DNA of 8,966 nucleotides from an uncultured Collinsella sp. (GTDB lineage: Bacteria; Actinomycetota; Coriobacteriia; Coriobacteriales; Coriobacteriaceae), in assembly GCA_900549065.1 (NCBI GenBank), contig URNC01000083.1, positions 1 to 8,966 on the forward strand, given 5' to 3'. Numbering within the stretch: the first letter of the stretch is position 1; each line of letters starts with the position of its first letter. Shown piece by piece: positions 1 through 5,325 of the stretch. Below the pieces are notes generated by a model. That model saw only the letters and a list, made by a program, of their open reading frames with translations, made no database searches and was not told the DNA's origin. The position numbers were made by a program, and so were the translations under genes.

Positions 1-49
1 ATCTACACCTAAGCCTTCGTCGGCAGCGTCAGATGTGTATAAGAGACAG
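1..49 (+). other. Untrimmed Illumina Nextera P5-side adapter (artefact)
   Basis: This is synthetic sequence, not genome. Positions 1-8 are the end of the P5 oligo, 9-16 (CTAAGCCT) fit an i5 index (S508 by memory), 17-30 are the read-1 adapter, and 31-49 are the Tn5 mosaic end AGATGTGTATAAGAGACAG. Genomic sequence begins at 50. Open reading frames running into it gain adapter-coded peptides: the ABC transporter frame ends in a spurious LSLIHI, and rightward frames would start with MCIRDS or MYKRQ. Confidence 0.98.
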
Positions 50-1114
50 CTGGAGCACATCCACGGCTGCATCCGCGCGGTATTTAAAGGAAACGTCGCG
101 AAACTCGATACTGCCGTCCGCTGGCGCCGCAATCGCGAGGTCTCCCGCAGGGTTGGCGATAAAGGGCTCCTCATCGAGCACCTCTGCGATACGGCCCACA
201 CTCGTAAGAGCGCGCGTGAGCAGCAAAAACACGTTGGAAATCATCATGAGCGAGTTCATGATCAGCAGCACGTAGCTCATAAAGCCCGTGAGCGAGCCCA
301 CGCCCAGCTTGCCGGCGAGAATCATGTGGCCGCCAATCCACAGGATAGAGAGCGCAGCCACGTACATCGACAGCTGAAACACCGGCAGGTTGAGCACCGC
401 GCTGCCAAAGGTCTTTGTCGCAGTGCGCGCGAGCTCGGTATTGACGGTGTCGAACTTGGCCTCCTCGTGCTCGGTACGAACGTAGGCCTTGACGGCACGC
501 ACGGCGGTGAGGTCCTCCTGTACCACGCCGTTGAGGTGGTCCATCGAGGTCTGGAGTTGGCGGTAGAGCGGACTGACGCGATAGGTGATGACGCCCAGCA
601 CGATTGCCAGCACGGGCAAGATGATCGCAAAGACGGTGGCGAGCGGGCGCGACAGCATCAGCGCGTAGATAAGGCCGACGATAAGCGTCACCGGGCCGCG
701 CACCATAGGGCGAAAGCCGTTGCCCACAGCATTTTGGATAACGGTGATGTCCGTGGTCATGCGGGTGACGAGCGAGCTGGCGTCGTAGTTGTCCAGGTTA
801 CCAAAAGCGAGCGTCTGAATCTTTTTGTACTCGGCCTCGCGCAGGTTAGCGCCTAGGCCCGAGGCAACGCGGGCGGACGTGCGGGCATAACCCAAGCCCA
901 GTACCAGCGAAAGCGCAGCGCACACCAACATGTACGCGCCCTGCAGCAGCATGTAGTTGATATCACCCGCAGGCACGCCCACATCGATGATGTTGGCCAT
1001 GATGACCGGGATAAACAGCTCGAGCACCGTCTCGACCGACACAAAGAACACGCCGAGGATGGCATCGCGACGGTATGCCCCTAGATAGGAAAACAGTATT
1101 TTGAGATTGCGCAC
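50..1114 (-). CDS. ABC exporter subunit, TM domain plus start of ATPase domain (3' truncated by contig end)
   Basis: This is a half-size ABC exporter (type IV fold, multidrug/lipid exporter class) that would use ATP to move substrates out across the cytoplasmic membrane. 355 genuine residues are present. The first ~300 form the transmembrane domain, with hydrophobic segments near 18-40, 55-77, 139-178 (two), 245-265 and 273-299. A DxTVIQNAV stretch near 122-130 and ALTSVGRIAEVLDE near 302-315 are typical of the family. The nucleotide-binding domain begins near 334 (GSIEFRDVSFKY, with the A-loop Tyr at 345) and the contig ends before Walker A, so ATPase motifs are unseen. Start is GTG at 1114, chosen because MRNLKILFSYLGAYRR matches where such proteins begin; a G-rich stretch lies about 10-15 bases upstream. 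Such genes often come in heterodimer pairs, so a partner may lie beyond the contig. It is divergent from the MATE pump. The exact substrate cannot be told. Confidence 0.93.
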
Positions 1115-1155
1115 GCAGGTTCAACCCCCATCAAACGTTGTTCGCAAACGCACGT

Positions 1156-1183
1156 ATTATTGCGCGCCGAATAATGGTGTCAA
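1156..1183 (-). promoter_or_regulatory. Predicted sigma-70-type promoter of the ABC exporter gene
   Basis: Read on the minus strand, a perfect -35 box TTGACA (1178-1183) is followed after 16 bases by AATAAT (1156-1161), a 5/6 match to -10. It lies about 40 bp upstream of the GTG start. The -10 box is also one arm of a small dyad (ATTATT at 1156-1161, AATAAT at 1170-1175, 8 bases between), which could serve as an operator. Predicted by eye only. Confidence 0.6.
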
Positions 1184-1302
1184 GTATTCCGAAATCGTTT
1201 TCTGCAAGGTTAGCGCCGGCGGCGAGTTCTCGTGATGTGTGTCCATATTCACTCGGAATAATGGCGCGCGAGACTTTTTTCGCTCCGGCGTCAACACAAA
1301 GC

Positions 1303-1333
1303 TTGACTCTACAATCGTTGTAGGGTTTTCACT
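1303..1333 (+). promoter_or_regulatory. MerR-type promoter/operator of the MATE gene (19-bp spacer with dyad)
   Basis: A -35 box TTGACT (1303-1308) is followed by a 19-bp spacer (1309-1327) and a weak -10 box TTCACT (1328-1333). The spacer contains a perfect dyad CTACAA-TCG-TTGTAG (1309-1323), extendable with one mismatch to 1306-1326. Over-long 19-20 bp spacers carrying a dyad are the hallmark of promoters activated by MerR-family proteins, which untwist the DNA to realign the boxes. A MerR-family gene lies just downstream of the pump, so it is the natural candidate regulator. The pump start codon is 40 bp past the -10 box. Confidence 0.72.
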
Positions 1334-1373
1334 ACACTGGTAGCTAAACGAACCAAGCCAGAAAGCCCCGCCC

Positions 1374-2720
1374 ATGGAACACGACCTCACACGCGGCAAT
1401 GTCCTTAAGACCATCGCGGTCTTTGCCCTGCCCTATATGCTCTCGTACTTTTTGCAGATGCTCTACGGCATGGCCGATCTGTACATGATGGGGCAGTTTA
1501 GCGGCGCCGCCGGCATCACCGCCGTGGGCAATGGCGCTCAGACGCTCTATATCATTACCGTGACGCTCGTGGGCTTGGCCATGGGAACGACGGTCATCGT
1601 CGGCCACGCCGTGGGCTCGCGTCGCTTCGACCGTGCCGAGACCGCCATCGGCAACACCATCACGCTCTTTATGGGTGTCTCGGTGGTGCTGGCCGTTGTC
1701 CTGCTTGCGCTGTGCCCGCAGGTTGTGGCGCTCATTGGCACGCCACCCGAGGCAGTCGAAGGAACCGCCGCCTACCTGCGTATCTGCTTTATCGGCATTC
1801 CCTTTATCGCCGCGTACAATATCCTCTCGGCCATCTTTCGCGGGCTGGGCGATTCGCGCTCGCCTATGTACGTGATTGGCGTGGCGTGCATCATCAACAT
1901 CGCGCTCGATTTTCTGTTTATCGGCCACATGGGGCTCGGCCCCGTGGGCGCGGCGCTCGGCACGGTGACCGCCCAGACGGCCAGCGTTGCCCTCGCGCTC
2001 GTGTGGCTCAAGAGCCGCCGCACGAATATCCACGTTAAGCGCAGCGACCTGCGCCCCCAGCCCGAGGTGCTCGGCAGCATTCTTAAGATCGGCGTGCCCG
2101 TGGCCGTGCAGGACGGCTGCATCCAGGTGGCGTTTATGTTTATCACCGTCATCGCCAACCACCGCGGCTTGGTCGACGCCGCCGCCGTGGGCCTGGTCGA
2201 GAAGATGATCAGCTTCTTGTTCATTGTGCCGAGTTCCATGGGCGCCACCGTCAGCGCGCTCACGGCGCAAAACGCCGGCGCGGGCAAGGGCGACCGCGCG
2301 CGTCAGGTGCTCAAGGACGCCATGACGATCTCGGTGGTGTACGGCTGCCTGATCACGGTGCTGATGTGGCTGGTGGCACCGGCGTTTATCGGCTTTTTTG
2401 CCAAGGACGCCGCAGTGGTCGCGGCGGGTACCGGCTATATGCGCAGCTACATTTTCGACGCGATTTTTGCCGGCATCCACATTTGCTTTAGTGGCTTTTT
2501 CGCTGCATACGGCAAGAGCTACATCGGCTTTGCGCACAACGTACTGGCTGTGGCGCTCATTCGCGTGCCCGGCGCGTGGCTGCTGTCGAACGCCTATTCC
2601 GACACGCTGTTTCCCATGGGCATCGCTTCGCCGTGCGGATCGATTTTGTCGGCGGTCATCTGTGTTGTCGCGTTTACCGTGCTCAACCGGCGCGAGGCTT
2701 TTGACAAGTTGGCAGCGTAG
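1374..2720 (+). CDS. MATE-family multidrug efflux transporter
   Basis: This is an inner-membrane MATE pump, expected to export drugs or cationic compounds in exchange for Na+ or H+. The 448-residue length and about 12 hydrophobic segments in two homologous halves fit the family. Visible hallmarks are the first-helix stretch with QMLYGMADLYMMGQF (28-42), the end-of-half motif FRGLGDSRSPM (155-165), and in the second half AQNAGAGKGDRA (298-309). Start is ATG at 1374; the Shine-Dalgarno is poor (GAAAG near 1361-1365). The gene follows a MerR-type promoter and is separated by 53 bp from a MerR-family regulator with a good ribosome-binding site, so the two are likely one transcript with drug-induced autoregulation. 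It is divergent from an ABC exporter, making the block an efflux locus. Subfamily and substrate cannot be set from sequence alone; the frame is intact. Confidence 0.95.
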   Translation: MEHDLTRGNVLKTIAVFALPYMLSYFLQMLYGMADLYMMGQFSGAAGITAVGNGAQTLYIITVTLVGLAMGTTVIVGHAVGSRRFDRAETAIGNTITLFMGVSVVLAVVLLALCPQVVALIGTPPEAVEGTAAYLRICFIGIPFIAAYNILSAIFRGLGDSRSPMYVIGVACIINIALDFLFIGHMGLGPVGAALGTVTAQTASVALALVWLKSRRTNIHVKRSDLRPQPEVLGSILKIGVPVAVQDGCIQVAFMFITVIANHRGLVDAAAVGLVEKMISFLFIVPSSMGATVSALTAQNAGAGKGDRARQVLKDAMTISVVYGCLITVLMWLVAPAFIGFFAKDAAVVAAGTGYMRSYIFDAIFAGIHICFSGFFAAYGKSYIGFAHNVLAVALIRVPGAWLLSNAYSDTLFPMGIASPCGSILSAVICVVAFTVLNRREAFDKLAA

Positions 2721-2773
2721 CGGGGCAACGCGAGCCTGGCGCCCTCCCCGACCCTATTGAAAGGAGCTGTCCT

Positions 2774-3617
2774 GTGACCGACTCGCCAACTGAACATACC
2801 GAGGGCCTGCTCCGAATTGGCGAGGTGGCGCGTCTGTTTAACCTGAGTGTGGGCACGCTGCGCCATTACGAGCAGATGGGCTTGCTGGACCCGGCGCACA
2901 TCGATCCGACGAGTGGGTACCGCTACTACGGATCGCGGCAGCTCTCCACCCTCAACACCATCAGCCACCTGCGTGTTCTCGACTTGCCGTTGGCGCAAAT
3001 CCGCGAGTTTGTGACCGCGCGCGATGTGGACCTCATGCAGCGGCAGCTAGCTCAGCAGCAGGAGCTCATCGAGCGCAAGCGCCGTGAACTTGAACGCGTG
3101 TCGCGCAAGATCGATAACCGGCTTGCGCTGCTGCATGATGCCCTGAACACCGAGCTCGATACCATCTGCACAATCGATGCGCCCGAGCTCCGCTGCGCTG
3201 TGCTGCGTGAACGCGTCAACCCTACCGACGCCTATGCGCTGGAGTGGCAGATTCGTCAGCTGCAGAAGGGCCAGCACGAGACCTTTGTTTTTCTGGGCAA
3301 CTTAGGCGTCGGGATTAGCGCCGAGCGCCTGGCCGGCGGCGACTTTGACGGCTACGACGAAGTCTTTCTGCTGCTGGATGACACGGACGATTACCTACCT
3401 GGGCGATGTCGAAGTACGTCCCGCCGCGCGGTGTCTGACGGTCAGCTTCCGCGGCACGCACGGTCAGGCGGCCCCGCGCTATGAGCGCTTACTCGATTAC
3501 ATGCACGAGCGCGACCTGTCCCCCGCCGGTCCCTCGCGCGAAATCGCCCTCATCGACGACATCATCAGCGACGACCCGGGAGCGTATGTGACGAGGATCG
3601 CGATACCGGTCCGCTAA
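2774..3617 (+). pseudogene. MerR-family regulator with GyrI-like effector-binding domain, frameshifted
   Basis: This is a BmrR/TipA-type transcription activator: an N-terminal winged helix-turn-helix (residues ~11-80, RIGEVARLFNLSVGTLRHYEQMGLL then GYRYY), a dimerisation coiled coil (~84-122), and a drug-sensing GyrI-like domain. Start is GTG at 2774 with AAAGGAG at 2760-2766. The reading frame breaks near codon 208. ACCT occurs twice in tandem at 3393-3400, and removing one copy joins the frames into a continuous 279-residue protein ending ALIDD...YVTRIAIPVR at TAA 3615-3617, as in intact relatives. As read, translation leaves the true frame and stops at 3484 after 236 residues, keeping the DNA-binding and coiled-coil parts but scrambling the second half of the sensor domain. 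It is probably cotranscribed with the MATE pump and acts on the 19-bp-spacer promoter. The shift may be a real mutation or an assembly error. Confidence 0.85.
3393..3400. repeat. ACCT tandem duplication causing the merR-family frameshift
   Basis: The sequence reads GATTACCTACCTGGGC across 3389-3404. One ACCT unit removed gives GAT TAC CTG GGC, which joins residues DDTDDY to LGDVEVRP in one frame. The net shift of +4 is equivalent to +1. The repeat is seen directly; that it arose by slippage is inferred. Confidence 0.8.
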
Positions 3618-3685
3618 TCACTACCATTTATCGAGCAATTCCATCCATTTACCTTAATCCGAATTAGATTGTATTTTGTAGCAAA

Positions 3686-3691
3686 TAAAAT
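3686..3691 (+). promoter_or_regulatory. Possible -10 box for the low-GC gene pair
   Basis: TAAAAT (5/6 match to -10) lies 34 bp upstream of the ATG at 3726, inside an AT-rich 108-bp gap after the regulator gene. A candidate -35 (TTAGAT at 3664-3669, 16-bp spacing) is poor, so this is only a weak prediction. No terminator is visible between the regulator and this gene, so read-through from the efflux transcript is also possible. Confidence 0.3.
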
Positions 3692-3725
3692 GACAGCATA
3701 TTGCCCCCCATAGGCAGGAGACATT

Positions 3726-4898
3726 ATGCCCAGAGTTCAATCACGTCGCTCGTTTCTTCTCGGCCTAGCCTCGATCATCGGCTTATCCGCGTCACGCCCA
3801 ACAAGAGTATTCGCTGCCGACTCAAACTCATCCGTCGCTTTTACATCAGACCTAGCACAAGACTACGCGCTTTCCCTGTTGCCCATCGTCGACGGATCCG
3901 CGAACTTAGAGATCGAGCAAATCGTTCCCGTATGCCAACAAATCGGCCTTATCTGTGGCTATGAAATCAGTGTCACAAGGGAAGGAAGCCCTTACGGTTA
4001 TTTAATACTTGACGCATCATATCCTGGGCTTCTGAAGGAGATAACCCTCGGCGATACCATTCTTCCGATTTCAGCTTCTCTATCAAACGCCATTTCAACT
4101 TATTCCGGCCAACAGGCCACAAACCCAACCGTACTAATTTCGTACAACGATATTGAATATGGAACTTTGGTGCCAGGAACTAGAGACTGTGTAACCAACT
4201 ATAACAATATACGGTCTGTCCCGATTGTCACCGAAAAGGGTATAGCACCTCAAAGCAATAACCCAACTTCATGGGATGCTGTCATTATCAATGAAGATGA
4301 CTTGATGTTGCATTTCCAAATAGACGATTTAAACGGAATACCGTTCCGAGGAGTCTCGGAATCATTAGTTGAAGCCCGCACTAATAAGTATGCATGCGTC
4401 GTTTCTGCCTTGTACGCTGTATCAATGCATTACGGTCTCACCAGTTCAAACGCTAATCAATTTAATCCCGATTATTATAAAGAAATATGGAACGTCACTG
4501 GCACAACAACGTATAAGACCAATGATCAGGGCGTCGAGTACGGAAGCACGATCATCCCAGATGGAATTGTTCCGTTTAAAAGTCTTGCCGCTCAAAAGGG
4601 TAGAGCACTTAATACTCAATTTTTCGGTTATCAGCCTCAATTCGCTCAGTACAGAGCAACTATCGATCAAGGGAATATCGGCTTGTATCATATGTGGATC
4701 AACAGCCGAAACAGTGAAGGATCCGTCGAGCTATCAGGTCATACGGTCACGGTAACTGGCTATTTTACTGGGCATAATGGAAGCTCTGGCATCGAACTGC
4801 AGTGGCTCGAAGTATTCGACGGATGGAACACTTATCCCCGAGCGATTAACTATGCAACGCCCAATATGGTCAAATTGAACGGAACAGTCTTTTGGTAG
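3726..4898 (+). CDS. Tat-exported papain-like cysteine peptidase-like protein
   Basis: A 390-residue protein that I recognise by layout rather than as a named gene. Residues 6-12 (SRRSFLL) fit the twin-arginine signal consensus, followed by a hydrophobic stretch and a likely cleavage after VFA (28-30), so it should be exported folded. Residues ~40-120 resemble the propeptide of streptopain/staphopain-type proteases (GYEISVTREGSPYGYLILDA). The C-terminal half has a papain-like order: Cys224 at a helix start (NKYACVVSALYAVSMHYG), His339 in SGHTVTVTGYF, and Asp365 before GW in VFDGW. The usual oxyanion Gln six residues before the Cys is not there (Arg218; Asn220 is nearby), so activity is unproven. 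Ribosome-binding site GGCAGGAG (3713-3720) sits 5 bases before ATG. GC is low (hand counts 25/60 at 4141-4200 and 20/60 at 4441-4500), unlike the neighbours, which suggests transfer. A small lipoprotein gene follows at once. Alternatives include a C39-like or transglutaminase-like inactive relative. Confidence 0.7.
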   Translation: MPRVQSRRSFLLGLASIIGLSASRPTRVFAADSNSSVAFTSDLAQDYALSLLPIVDGSANLEIEQIVPVCQQIGLICGYEISVTREGSPYGYLILDASYPGLLKEITLGDTILPISASLSNAISTYSGQQATNPTVLISYNDIEYGTLVPGTRDCVTNYNNIRSVPIVTEKGIAPQSNNPTSWDAVIINEDDLMLHFQIDDLNGIPFRGVSESLVEARTNKYACVVSALYAVSMHYGLTSSNANQFNPDYYKEIWNVTGTTTYKTNDQGVEYGSTIIPDGIVPFKSLAAQKGRALNTQFFGYQPQFAQYRATIDQGNIGLYHMWINSRNSEGSVELSGHTVTVTGYFTGHNGSSGIELQWLEVFDGWNTYPRAINYATPNMVKLNGTVFW

Positions 4899-4903
4899 AC
4901 CGG

Positions 4904-5290
4904 ATGGCACCATCAAAATGCTATGGCACCACGGCCTTTGCCCTGGTTACGATATTGGTGATTTTCGCTATGTTTGCATCCGTTTCTTCATGCACAGATA
5001 GAGCCCGCTATAGCGGAGGAGATGATTACCTTGTCTTTGGAGCCGGCAGCGTTCATTCTATTGAGGGAACGGAACTCGTAATCCAAACAGACAACAGTCC
5101 CCGCTACACCGACGCTGGAAAGCAAACCCGGATTACATTCCCCTCATCTGGCCGAATCAAAGACAAGCTTTCCCAAATCAAAGTTGGGACAAGAGTTTCC
5201 TACTCACGCTTTGAGTCGGTAGACGCATCTGGATCATACGAGGGAAACGATATCGAAATTGAACAGGCAAACACTATAAGGAGATGTTGA
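4904..5290 (+). CDS. Small predicted lipoprotein, unknown function
   Basis: A 128-residue protein from ATG 4904; a TTG at 4892, overlapping the upstream stop by 7 bases, would add four residues. Neither start has a strong Shine-Dalgarno, which together with the 5-bp gap points to translational coupling with the peptidase-like gene. A hydrophobic stretch (~9-25) ends in a lipobox-like VSSC with Cys30 as the expected lipidation site, so the mature ~99-residue part should sit on the outer face of the membrane. The mature part is rich in predicted beta strands (VFGAGSVHSIEGTELVIQTD, then KQTRITF, then GTRVSYSRFE), compatible with a small barrel or OB-like fold. I do not recognise a family. By position and size it could be a cognate inhibitor or anchor for the upstream protein, as in staphopain/staphostatin operons, but no motif shows that. 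GC is low like its partner. The stop codon lies in a hairpin. Confidence 0.7.
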   Translation: MAPSKCYGTTAFALVTILVIFAMFASVSSCTDRARYSGGDDYLVFGAGSVHSIEGTELVIQTDNSPRYTDAGKQTRITFPSSGRIKDKLSQIKVGTRVSYSRFESVDASGSYEGNDIEIEQANTIRRC

Positions 5291-5320
5291 GGAACTGAGC
5301 CTCTGCGCAGTTCCTCAACA
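5285..5320. terminator. 13-bp perfect hairpin between convergent genes
   Basis: Arms TGTTGAGGAACTG (5285-5297) and CAGTTCCTCAACA (5308-5320) pair perfectly around a 10-base loop. The left arm contains the lipoprotein stop codon and the right arm ends 5 bases before the ligA stop. Neither strand has a clear U-run after the stem, so it is probably a bidirectional, possibly non-canonical, terminator or an mRNA 3'-end stabiliser. Confidence 0.55.
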
Positions 5321-5325
5321 AATCA

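Noticed and set aside
35..856. 273-residue rightward open frame at the left end starting MYKRQ
   Set aside because: It begins in adapter sequence and is antisense to the ABC exporter.
1344..2537. 397-residue leftward open frame antisense to the MATE gene
   Set aside because: Composition is His/Arg/Asp-rich with no domain, and the opposite strand holds a clear full-length MATE protein.
2721..2750. Possible terminator between the MATE gene and the regulator (CGGGG / CCCCG)
   Set aside because: Only a 5-bp stem with a 20-base loop and no U-run; cotranscription is more likely.
3393..3400. Programmed +1 ribosomal frameshift in the regulator
   Set aside because: No slippery site or stimulatory structure of a known type is seen, and MerR proteins are not known to need one; the tandem ACCT explains the shift directly.
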